DNA of 47,610 nucleotides from Stramenopiles sp. TOSAG23-6. Taxonomy: Eukaryota; Sar. The DNA is taken from NCBI GenBank assembly GCA_900128565.1, contig LT635926.1:1-47610 (forward strand). The letters run 5' to 3'. Under the pieces are notes generated by a model. The model was not told where the DNA came from, ran no database searches, and worked only from the letters and a program-made list of their open reading frames with translations. The translations under genes were made by a program, and so were the position numbers. This document shows positions 1-9,234 of this stretch, in pieces (positions within the stretch are counted from its first letter, which is position 1; each line of letters opens with the position of its first letter).

Positions 1-101
1 AAAACGGCCAATTTCGCCGACGCCCAAAAATGCCACTGGTACGGGCTTATCCGTTATTTTTACGGTAACTGTTTTGACTTTTGACTTTTCTCCAATGTTC
101 T

Positions 102-130
102 CCTAGCTAGGCCTGGCTCCACTAGCTAGC
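102..130 (+). promoter_or_regulatory. Candidate promoter motif with two CTAGCTAG palindromes
   Basis: Positions 102-116 read CCTAGCTAGGCCTGG, and a second CTAGCTAG lies at 122-130, 38-65 nt before the TPGS1 ATG. The same 15-mer occurs in the same orientation relative to the gene upstream of the DUF4116 gene (40044-40058, minus strand). CCACTAGCTAG recurs at 41313-41323 upstream of the caspase-like gene. A promoter role is inferred from position only. Confidence 0.35.
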
Positions 131-166
131 AATATTATATCCTTCAACAATCAGATTGTATCATCG

Positions 167-1009
167 ATGGAAGATACTCTCGACCAAGATTACTTTTCAA
201 AGCATGGAATTAACTTGTATTTAACAGATATGGTCACTCTATTATTGGAAAATAGACCACAGCGTCCACTTGAATTCATCACTCAGTATTTAGGAAATGT
301 TGTAAGGGAAGATGGCACCGTAGCGTTACAACATGCTTACCAGTACATTCGCCTTACGAGACGTGGAGCAGAGAGTTCTATGGATAATCTTGTTTCTGCG
401 TATAGTAGTCTGGAAAAAGGATCATCAGTAGGAGTTCGAGGTCGAGCGGTAAATGAGCTTTTATTACTCTTGGCGCGAGACCTCCCTTGTAATATTGGCA
501 CCTCAGTTTGCAAAAGACTCAAACAGTGTAAGACAGAATTCATTAGTTTTGAAGACTATATACACTGTATCAAATCGTTTCTTCTTTATGAAGAAGCCAC
601 AAAACATGCTGTAGGAATCTTCAATTTAGTCGTTAACCTTTCAGAGGGAGTAAAACAATCAACAAATTTTCTTTCAGCTGGAATAAAACAAACCACAAAT
701 TCTTTGAAAAATATTGAAGTTGAAAAAACTCTACAAAATAATTTAATTGCAACCGATACTGAAAGTACCATAGATAACAAATGTAAAATGAAACATAAAA
801 ACAATGAAAATGTACAAATTTTAGTTTCAGAAGTTGTACCACTACTTCAACGAGCAATACCAAATACTAATATTAAGTNGATATTAGAAAAAAGAATTAG
901 ACAAAATGATTCTACAAAAGAAAAATCAGAAAATTTACAAATAGATTTAAGAACTTTTTTGAATTGTACCCTTGATTGTATTGATCAAGAAAATTTAAAT
1001 GAAAAATAA
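167..1009 (+). CDS. TPGS1: Tubulin polyglutamylase complex subunit 1-like protein
   Basis: Single-exon gene of 280 residues. The N-terminal part (about residues 8-50) is a dimerisation/docking-type helix pair containing LLLENRPQRPLEFITQYL, which resembles the RII-like start of TPGS1. A helical region follows to about residue 180, including VSAYSSLEK and an ELLLLLARDLP segment that line up with the TPGS1 core. The last 100 residues are Asn/Lys-rich and low in information. TPGS1 is a non-catalytic subunit that helps bring the TTLL1 polyglutamylase to axonemal and other microtubules, so the gene implies a flagellated cell. One undetermined base at 879 gives one unknown residue. The start is the first ATG, in a cATCGATGG context. 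A CTAGCTAG-containing motif lies just upstream. The family call rests on recalled similarity. Confidence 0.6.
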   Translation: MEDTLDQDYFSKHGINLYLTDMVTLLLENRPQRPLEFITQYLGNVVREDGTVALQHAYQYIRLTRRGAESSMDNLVSAYSSLEKGSSVGVRGRAVNELLLLLARDLPCNIGTSVCKRLKQCKTEFISFEDYIHCIKSFLLYEEATKHAVGIFNLVVNLSEGVKQSTNFLSAGIKQTTNSLKNIEVEKTLQNNLIATDTESTIDNKCKMKHKNNENVQILVSEVVPLLQRAIPNTNIKXILEKRIRQNDSTKEKSENLQIDLRTFLNCTLDCIDQENLNEK

Positions 1010-1361
1010 AATGTTTAACCCAGAAGTTTTCGCTTTTCTAAATCTGCTGGTAAATCTGCTGGTACCTTAATTAAAAATAATGTATGGCCCACCCACAAAA
1101 ATTTATTAATAATTATATTATTATGGCGTATTATATCCGCGGCGAAATTGGTTCCGGGTAACGGCGTAAAAAATTTAACGTCGATCGAGCGGTTTCCGAA
1201 AACTTTCTCTTTGTTATTTTTAGCATCGACTCTACTACGTTTTATTGTATCTTAGGATTTGAAAATTGAGATTCCAGAATTTAGATTCCATCACAGACGT
1301 TGTGTTAGTTTTCAGCTTTGAATGTTGATTTGAGATTGTATACTTCTATAAACTTTAGTGA
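1010..1361. other. Intergenic region, TPGS1 to GDAP2
   Basis: No gene seen. It holds a short direct repeat (aaatctgctggta, twice at 1039-1063) and a slightly GC-richer patch around 1135-1195 with TCGATCGAGCGG. It presumably carries the 3' UTR of TPGS1 and the promoter of the next gene. Confidence 0.5.
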
Positions 1362-3191
1362 ATGTCTTTATTTCGTCAACCTAAAGTTGTAAAAGATACA
1401 TGGCAAAAGAATTGGGAAGAAATTACAATCCAGAGTCTGGAAAGATGGTCGTCTGGCACACAGAAACCAGTTCTAAATTCAAGTATAAATGAGGTAGATA
1501 ACCCCAATTGTGTCACTTTGTTTAAAGTTAACAAAGGATTGAACCAGAAAATTGTATTGTATATGGGAGAAGCTACAAGTATCACAGGTGATGCTATTGT
1601 GAACTCAACAAATGAAAAACTTTCACTGTTTACAAAAGTTATTGAACGTGGTGGGGACGATTTAGAATTTGAGTGTAAATCAAAACATCGTGATGGCTGT
1701 CGAACAGGTGAATGTTGTGTAACTCAAGGATGGAAACTTCCATTAAAGTATGTAATTCATACTGTAGGTCCTCAATATACTGAAAAGTACGCTCGTGCTT
1801 CAGAACATGCTTTGTTGAATTGTTATCGAGGTGTTTTAGCTATTGTACGTGAGAGGCGTTGGAAAAGTATAGTCCTTCCATGTATTTACTCTCATAAGAA
1901 AGGGTATCCTCGCAATGATGGTGCTCATGTTGCGTGTCGTACAACGCGAAGCTTACTAGAAAAGATAGGTGAAAGTATTAAAGATGTGATTTTTGTTGTA
2001 GATAATAAGACTGATTTTGATTTATACAAAACTATCCTAAGTCTTTATTTTCCTAGGTCAACTGATGAAGAGAAACACGCAGCACAATTTTTGCATCAAT
2101 ATCACAAGAAAGAAGCAGAAAGCGGTAATGCTGAAGAAGTAAATGGGATGTTTTTTTTTAATGAACATGGCGAAAAAGTTGTACGAAGTAGAAAAATCAG
2201 AATAACTGGTACATTTTCACCACCAAATGAAAGAAAAAACATTGGTCCTGAAATAAAACAAGGTGATACATTTGTAGCTTGTGGAACACTATCCGAAAGT
2301 TCTGAAAAGTATAATTTGGAAAGCAAAGATGAATTTAATGTTGAGAGTGATTTGTTTTCTGGTGGTTACTCACCTCCAGAGTATAATACTGAAATAAATT
2401 TTGGTGGTCGACTTCAACAAAAGAGATCATTTCCAAGAAACATACCATCAAGTAAAAATCATGATGTCCAGGAATCTAAAGAAAGGCAAAACCAACGAAG
2501 TTATAATCACCACAACCAACAACAAAGACATAGGTATCAGAGTGTAGGTGGTCATCGGAGATATTCTGAGGATACTAAATATAGTTCCCCAGGTGAGGTA
2601 AATGTTTATTGCAGCGCAAGAAATATTTTTCATCGAAGAAAAACACAAATCAATGATAAAGTTGCATATGATGTTTTACTACGAACTGCATGGCGACAAT
2701 CATTGAAAGATATACAAGCTCTTAATTGTGTTTACCATTCTGGGTTTGATCAACATGATCGTGCAGTTATTGTAATAATAGGTAAGAACCTACCTATTGG
2801 TGCGGATTCACTCGAAAGAGTTTTACTTTACTTAGTTAAAATAGCTGATGCAATTATTGAAAGAGGATTTATTATTATTTATGCACATGGAGGGACTCAT
2901 CGTGCACAGATGCCAAGAGTATCATGGTTGCGTTCAGCTCATGGACGACTTGATAGAAGATACAAAAAACGTTTATGCGAAATATTTGTACTGCATCCAA
3001 ACTTTGCAGTCAAGTGGAAATTTTGGGTAGCAAAGCTTTATCTATCACAGAAGTTTTATAGAAAGAAATTAAGGTATGTTACTTCTCTACCTAATTTATT
3101 CGAGACAAGTTCAATTAGTTCAAATGATGTAACTTTACCAGCATCTTTATATAGATATGACATTAGAGTTAATCAGCAAATATTCCGATAA
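1362..3191 (+). CDS. GDAP2: GDAP2-like protein: macro domain plus CRAL-TRIO domain
   Basis: Single-exon gene of 609 residues. Residues about 60-230 form a macro (ADP-ribose-binding) domain: GDAIVNSTNEKLS corresponds to the nucleotide-binding start, then IHTVGPQY and the LPCIYSHKKGYPRNDGAHVACRTTR segment typical of the GDAP2 subclass. The middle (about 260-430) is Ser/Asn/Gln-rich and probably disordered. Residues about 440-590 (DVLLRTAWRQSLKDI, VIVIIGKNLPIG, FIIIYAHGGTHRAQMPRVSWLR) match the Sec14/CRAL-TRIO lipid-binding fold. The macro plus CRAL-TRIO order is the GDAP2 architecture, conserved across eukaryotes; its biochemical role is poorly defined. No element of the repeated intron family interrupts it. 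Confidence 0.85.
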   Translation: MSLFRQPKVVKDTWQKNWEEITIQSLERWSSGTQKPVLNSSINEVDNPNCVTLFKVNKGLNQKIVLYMGEATSITGDAIVNSTNEKLSLFTKVIERGGDDLEFECKSKHRDGCRTGECCVTQGWKLPLKYVIHTVGPQYTEKYARASEHALLNCYRGVLAIVRERRWKSIVLPCIYSHKKGYPRNDGAHVACRTTRSLLEKIGESIKDVIFVVDNKTDFDLYKTILSLYFPRSTDEEKHAAQFLHQYHKKEAESGNAEEVNGMFFFNEHGEKVVRSRKIRITGTFSPPNERKNIGPEIKQGDTFVACGTLSESSEKYNLESKDEFNVESDLFSGGYSPPEYNTEINFGGRLQQKRSFPRNIPSSKNHDVQESKERQNQRSYNHHNQQQRHRYQSVGGHRRYSEDTKYSSPGEVNVYCSARNIFHRRKTQINDKVAYDVLLRTAWRQSLKDIQALNCVYHSGFDQHDRAVIVIIGKNLPIGADSLERVLLYLVKIADAIIERGFIIIYAHGGTHRAQMPRVSWLRSAHGRLDRRYKKRLCEIFVLHPNFAVKWKFWVAKLYLSQKFYRKKLRYVTSLPNLFETSSISSNDVTLPASLYRYDIRVNQQIFR

Positions 3192-3379
3192 TAAAGGACT
3201 ATACAGTTTTCAATAATAAAATTCACCATGATAAAAATTAGTTTATTATAGTTCAATCAGCTAGAGTTCCTAGATGGTTGAACTTGTAAATATGAAGGAG
3301 AATAAACCCCTTCCTATGTGTTTTCTGTGAAGAAACACGAAATCCAATCAGTACACAATCGTTTTCTGTGAATGAATTT

Positions 3380-6001
3380 TCATAAAATATTATTATCTCG
3401 AACCTGACCGTGGTAAAAACTCCGAATAAGACCAATACCCATAGAACAAAGCAATGCTTGTGTAATAGCGAAACATAAGAGCATATTATTCATAGTTGGT
3501 TCAATAGATTTCGACATTTGAGAGACCGCAACAAGAATACAACCAAATACAGATCCAAGTATTGGCAAAATCATAACAAATAAACCCGTAAATGTATTAG
3601 ACACACTAATTTTTACAATATCATGTAAAACAGACATATTAAAGCCACGCGACAATTGAACAAATACAAAGTATAACATTCCACAAAAAATATACCGTAT
3701 TGAACCTCCAAAACCAAATGTATGACTTTCAGATTCTTTGAATGGATATTGAAATAATGACATTATACCTAAAACAAGTAATACTTGAAGAAATATGACC
3801 CCTAAAAATGTTTGAGCATTGCTGCTTAAATAACCTACCATAAAATGGCATGGTAAAACAAGAACTCCTAATAAAGATATATAAAGGCATGATGCAGTTT
3901 CATACCACTTAAAAAAGTAAAATGTCACTTCAGGGATCATTATAAGAAATGTTTCCTGTTGAGCATGTATTGTGAAAAAATATTTTTTTTAATCGTTAGG
4001 TACAGAATTTCGTACGAAAAAAACTACTTCGAAATTGAAATGAAAACGTACATGTAGAATAAACACAAGTATGAGACAATATGGAATACCATACATCACA
4101 CGAATTAATGAATCATTATGCGTGATATTTTCACTTCGATATTGACGTCGAGTTTTTCCAATGAATTGATTATTATTGCTGAAATCATCTTTAGATGTAT
4201 TTGTGTTTTCAGTCACATCAAAACGAATATCTTCAACGTTTTTCATTTGTCTTATATTTGATATCTTGTCCATATTTTTGGAGAGTTCTATTGTATCACA
4301 CTTTTTAGAATCCAAATCACAGTTTGACAAAGAATTATAGTTATTCACCTTGTTCCCTTTTAACAAACCGTATGAGGCTGTTGAAACAGGTCTAATAGCA
4401 TTTGATTCGTGAGAGTTGGTATCAATATCTTCAAATTTCATTATGATAAAAATTAGCAAAATAGTCCACATACATGCCAGTAAATAACCCGGTACTGGAT
4501 GACCCGCAAATTTCATGACTGGAATATTAATTTCAGTGTGATATGTAATGATAAAACCTGCAAGCATTGGGCCAAGGAATAGTCCTACTGATCCAGCAGC
4601 AACAAATATAGCAGAAGCATATGTTCGTTGTCTCCTTGGTACAAATGATGATATATATCTTCTAGATAATGAACCAGAGCAACCAAGGCCACAAAGAATG
4701 CGACCGCAAACAAGCATCCAAACATAACCAAAATAACTTGCTAATGCATACATTAAATTCCCAAAAATGAGTAAAACTACACTAAATATAAAAGTGTTTT
4801 TGAAACTTCCATTAAAAATTCTTTCTGCTCTGTATCTATAAGGAATAGCAACTAATAATGATGCAGCTGGCATTGCGCCAAATGCCACTATACCAAAGCC
4901 AGGATTGTGTAAGGCAGATGCGTAGTTTTCTACAGTAGGAAGGATTATATAATGTATTTTGGAAAAATATTTCAAAAAAACAATCGTTAGGTACAAAATT
5001 TCGTACGAAATAAACATTCAAAATTGAAAAAAAATAAAACATACATGATTTGTTGTATACAAAAGAGTACTAACAGCACTAATTATTAGTGAATTTTTAG
5101 AGTAGACAATATTTATCTTTCCCTTTTCTTGTCGTAAACAAGGTTTCAAACACAACAAAGATGTTCCACTTTCTTGTGAATCACTACTGGTACTACTCCA
5201 GTCTACGTCTACAGAATCATCTGATGAGTTGTTATACGTATCATAATTCGAATCAGAAGCAATTACAGATAGAACATCTAAATTAGCCAAATCCATCCAG
5301 CTTCCAGCTTCTTTTGCACGGAAATGATGTTTATTTACATCTTTTAATAAGGTACCAATCATAACTGTAATTTCTGCTTCGTCACTTGAACAAGTTGTAG
5401 CAGAGATTAAATTGGCAGCTCTTAGATTTTTCATTGTCCCTGACATTTTAGACACTAAATCAGTCAAAATACTATTATACTGAAGACCTTCAATAGACTC
5501 ACGACGATAACCAGATTGATAACTTTGTAAGAATTCTGTTGTTATTGGATTTGTTGAGATTTTTTTATCATGTTTTTTCAATATTTTCCGAAGACCAGTC
5601 AAATTGAGCTCAACATATTTCAATAGTCTCACAATTTGTTGGCCGAGTTTATTGTACTGATTTAAAAGTTGCTGACCTAGAATATCTTTTTCTTCTGAAT
5701 TACTTTCACTTACTCTACTGCCTACTCTTGAAGTTTTTACTCTATCACACAAATCAAGAAATGCTATTCCTTCTTCTTGAATCTCTGCTTCCTGTTTCGA
5801 ATGAAAGACAATGATTTTGCTAAGCTCCAACTCTAGTTGAGTCACAAAAATACGCTGCTTAATTTCAGTAAACGAAGAATTGCCATCTTTCTGGCACAAA
5901 ACTATCGCTTTGATACGTTTCTTTAGACTTTTATAATCTAAATATTTATCCTTCCACTCTTGATCAAGAGTTTCGTTCAGCTTCTTTGCAAATTGAACCA
6001 T
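3380..6001 (-). CDS. SPX-MFS vacuolar phosphate transporter (three exons)
   Basis: Minus-strand gene; exons 6001-5045, 4951-4052 and 3964-3380 total 2442 nt, an 813-residue protein. Exon 1 starts MVQFAKKLNETLDQEWKDKY, a typical SPX domain, with the basic LRKILKKHDKK motif (about residues 150-160) used to bind inositol pyrophosphates. Exon 1 ends in the first membrane helix. Exons 2 and 3 encode a major facilitator core (YASALHNPGFGIVAFGAMPAA, RILCGLGCSGSL) with about ten further hydrophobic segments and a polar central loop (about residues 520-620). SPX-MFS proteins (plant VPT/PHT5 type) move phosphate across the vacuole membrane. Removing elements I2 and I1 keeps the frame; at I1 the reading continues ...FILH then AQQETFLIM, inside a membrane helix. 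It converges on GDAP2, with 188 nt between stops. Confidence 0.88.
3965..4051 (-). other. Intron-like family element I1
   Basis: 87 nt, second intron of the SPX-MFS gene. On the minus strand it starts GTACGTTTTCATTTCAATTTC, has the full core (TTCGTACGAAATTCTG, then TACCTAACGATT) and ends TTTTTTCACAATACAT. Both flanks read TACAT, so the boundary can slide by up to 5 nt. Excision is in frame. No AG lies at the 3' boundary; the nearest downstream AG (11 nt later) would also keep frame but would delete three residues. Confidence 0.88.
4952..5044 (-). other. Intron-like family element I2
   Basis: 93 nt, first intron of the SPX-MFS gene. Minus strand: GTATGTTTTATT at the start, core TTTCGTACGAAATTTTG then TACCTAACGATTG, end TTTTTCCAAAATACAT. 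CAT is present on both sides. Excision joins ...TTNH to YIILP in frame inside the first membrane segment. No AG lies near the 3' end, and the first downstream AG (CTGTAG) would shift the frame. Confidence 0.9.
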
Positions 6002-6420
6002 TGAAAGCTATCAAAATTAAAGAATTTAATTTGCTAAAAATAATATTATCGTTTATAGCAGTAGTCAATAATATTCCATTAATGGTTAAATTTGAGGTAT
6101 TGTGCGCGGCTAGGAATACAATACGCAATCGATAATATGATGATTATGTAAACACCACAGACCAAGCCCAAGGCAAGGAAGAATAATATATTTTGGATCA
6201 TGGGCCGGCCAAGAAATGAAAAAAATTGGCTTCGGCTTCTTCGTCTGAAAATCCAATTTCGAATTTCAACAAGTCCGAGGCGAGAGTCAGTCAAATCTTT
6301 CAAAATTTCATTATAAATAGTCCACTTTTTCTTAGTATAATATTATAGTAGGACTCTTCCACAGAACTTGAAAGCGTGTTGTTCATGAAGAGGTAGTCAA
6401 ACACACCAACCAAAACACAA
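6002..6420. other. Divergent intergenic region with a possible tiny membrane ORF
   Basis: Shared upstream region of the SPX-MFS gene (-) and the PhyH fusion gene (+). The only coding-like item is a minus-strand ATG reading frame, 6201-6079 (40 residues), with one strong hydrophobic segment (ILFFLALGLVCGVYIIIILS). The frame stays open upstream to 6303 but without another ATG. It may be a small membrane protein or chance; I give it about 0.2. Confidence 0.3.
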
Positions 6421-9085
6421 ATGGACGCATTCCATCGTGATGGATACACTGTAATTCGTGGCGCAATTTCGCCAACCTCAGTTGAAAGCTTTACTGTGCA
6501 ACTTAATGAGGAACTATGTTTGAATTGTGGAACTGGGACAACTGATCGAACTTTAGACAGCGTTAATCTATCAGAGCCTAATACATGGCCTTCTGGTGGA
6601 TCTCGTCGCGTTGTTGAGTGTGCTCCGTTGGGAGTTGGGTCGCATTGGAATGATCTGAAACAATCTAAAGTCCTGAGTGAAGCATTAAACGCTTTATTAG
6701 GAAAAAATTGTTGGGAAATACCTCTCAACACAGCGGATAGTTGTATACGACACTGGTACTGTCCTGTATCATTCCCGGAGCATAGTAATTTAAACCATAT
6801 TGATAGTAAATATAGTAGTCAACATAAAGCAAAAAATGCTGTACATAAAGTCAAGAAAAGAAAGAATTCTACACAGTCTATTCATACTTGTACAAATTGT
6901 GGCTCAATATTTCCCAGTCGGAACAAACTTTTCAAGCATTTACCTTGTGATGATCCAGTCACTACAATTTCTAACGGAAATAGATATAAAAAAAGTAAGA
7001 ATCTGAATGATTCAAAACATATAGATACTAAAAAATATTCCATTGAAAATACACAAAAACAAAACATTGAAAATACACAAAAAAAAAATCCAAATCTTCG
7101 ACGAATAATTTTAGAGTCTTGGAAAGATGAATTAAATCGTATTTCAAAGTTTAAAACCTCGCCCACTCAACACTGGCAGCCTGTGAGTAGACGTAGATTT
7201 CGGGGTAAGGGATGGCACATTGATATTGGCCCTGGTTTTCCAGTGGATGAATTGCGTCGATTATGTACGTTAACCCTAACCCTAATCATCATTTTTTTTT
7301 ATATTTTTTTTTCTTAGTAAAGTTTGTACCTAACAAATTTCTAATTTAAAATATTTTTTTCACAGTACATCAGGTAGTCCAATTCAAGGAATGGTTGTAC
7401 TTGTTTTGTTATCTGATTGGACTATAGGTAGTGGAGGAACAGCGATGATACCTGGTAGTCATAAATGGGTTTCAAAACAGTTATACAAATCGGAGTCTTT
7501 AAGCCCGCCTGGAATTTCACATTCAGATCTAAATAATTGGTGTGTTCAGTATGTACGTAAATTGGTTGATGATGGAAAATTATGGATAGAAAATAATAAT
7601 AATAATAATATCAATAATAATAATAATAATAATAATAATGAAAGATTTATTGTCCGTCAGATATGTGGGAAAGCCGGTGATATTGTATTAATGCACCCAT
7701 GGCTTATACATTCAGGTACAACAAACATGACGAATGTACCACGTTTGATGGCAAATGGTATGATTCAAATAAAAAATAGTGTTTTTTCTCGTGAAGGATG
7801 TCGCCTTCTTCAAAAGAATTTCGAAGAAGAAGATACAATGGGAATTGAAATATGTTCAGATAAAAGAAAAAAATCTATTGTTTCACCAAGAAGTTCAAAA
7901 GTAAACAAAAAACAGAAAAAAGGTAGCAGTGAAACTAATTTTACTGTAGAAACAAAATGTAGTACAGTTATACGACCTCTTCGTCTCCCATTACCGATTA
8001 TTCTACCAAAAGTTTCAGTAATTATTCCTATATATAACGCTTGTCCTTGGTTACATGAATGTTTATCATCTATACTATCTCAATCTTATTTTCATGAATA
8101 TCAAGGATCTATCGAAGTATGCATGTATGATGATGCAAGTACTGATGATTCAGCAAAAGTCATTTTAGAATGGAAATCAAAATTTATAAATGCTGGTTTT
8201 GAGTGTGTATGTAATGGACACGGTCCATATTGGGTCGATAAAACAAATATTCCTGGTGGTGCAGGTAATGCAAAAAACATGGCAGTATTAAATAGTACTG
8301 GTACTTTTCTTTGTTTTATTGATGCCGATGATTATATGAGACCTGATAGAATTGTAAAACAATTAGCATTAGTACAAGGTCGAGATGATGTACTGATCGG
8401 CTCAGGTTTTACAAGGAATCCTAATGATGCAACTTTACATTATTCAAATTGGTGCAATTCTTTAACAAAAAAACAATTATTTTTAGAACAATATCGCGAA
8501 ATTACAATTATTCAACCCACGTGGTTTTTATCACGTCGCCAATTTGATCGTGTCGGTGGTTATGAGACTCAGTCACCAGATTCAAATTCACCTTTTCCCT
8601 CGGATCTTGTATTTTTTCACTCTCACTTGGATAAGAATGGTTGTTTGGATAGAGTAAATGAACCATTAGTTACATATCGATATTTAGCAAATAGTGTTTC
8701 ATGGCGCATTCCACGAAAAGTATTACTTCAAAAACGTTTACGTGCTTTAGAAAGGCGTGTTTTATCGAAAAAGAGATGGGGGAAATTTACAATTTGGGGA
8801 GCTGGAAGAGATGGGAAAAACTTTATTAACGAACTTTTACCAAAATACAGATCTCAAGTTAGTGCTTTTTGTGATGTTGATTATAAAAAAATCAAAAGAG
8901 GTTATCATAACCATAAACCTCGCCCCGCTGGATCTCCACCTATTTCAATACCTGTAATACATTTCACCGAAGCAAAGGCTCCTATCATTATATGTGTTGC
9001 AAAAGGACGTACTGGTGGTCAATTAGAGAGTAATATTAAGTCTCTTGGACTTATTGAAGGTTACGATTATTGGCACTTTTCATAA
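6421..9085 (+). CDS. PhyH dioxygenase / zinc finger / GT2 queuosine-type glycosyltransferase fusion
   Basis: Two exons, 6421-7264 and 7371-9085, give 852 residues after removal of I3. The N-terminal about 430 residues are a phytanoyl-CoA dioxygenase-type 2-oxoglutarate oxygenase: FHRDGYTVIRGAI start, metal ligands H and D in GKGWHIDIGPG, distal His in MHPWLIHSGT, and an Arg in NVPRLM. A C2HC zinc-finger-like insert (CTNCGSIF...HLPC, about residues 158-178) interrupts it. An (AAT)n-encoded Asn run lies at about 7590-7640. From about residue 500 a family 2 glycosyltransferase begins (VSVIIPIYNACPWL, DDASTDDS, FIDADDYMRP) and continues to a C-terminal Rossmann-like stretch (FTIWGAGRDGKNF). This GT part resembles B3GNTL1, the queuosine-tRNA galactosyltransferase. 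A combined role in modifying a tRNA sugar is inference. Confidence 0.8.
7265..7370 (+). other. Intron-like family element I3, with telomere-type repeat
   Basis: 106 nt. It starts GTACGTTAACCCTAACCCTAA, so three telomere-type units follow directly after the 5' boundary. A T-rich stretch, AAGTTTGTACCTAACAAATTT and the end TTTTTTCACAGTACAT follow. Although CACAG is present, splicing at that AG shifts the frame; ending five bases later at TACAT keeps it (R-L-S-G-S-P). A CAG three bases further on would also keep frame. The flanks share AT. Confidence 0.85.
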
Positions 9086-9234
9086 AGGATTTATTACAAC
9101 TCTTTTATTTTATTTTATTTTTTTCAATAAATAATTGGAAAACAAAATGCTTAAGGTTTTGGATTTTTAAAACATATTTAATTTTCATTCACGTTTTTCA
9201 CTTTAAAAAATACTCATGTATTTGAATCCATAGA

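Noticed and set aside
6079-6303. 74-codon minus-strand frame as a definite gene
   Set aside because: It begins at TTG; the only ATG leaves 40 residues with a single hydrophobic stretch. Kept only as a possibility in the intergenic entry.
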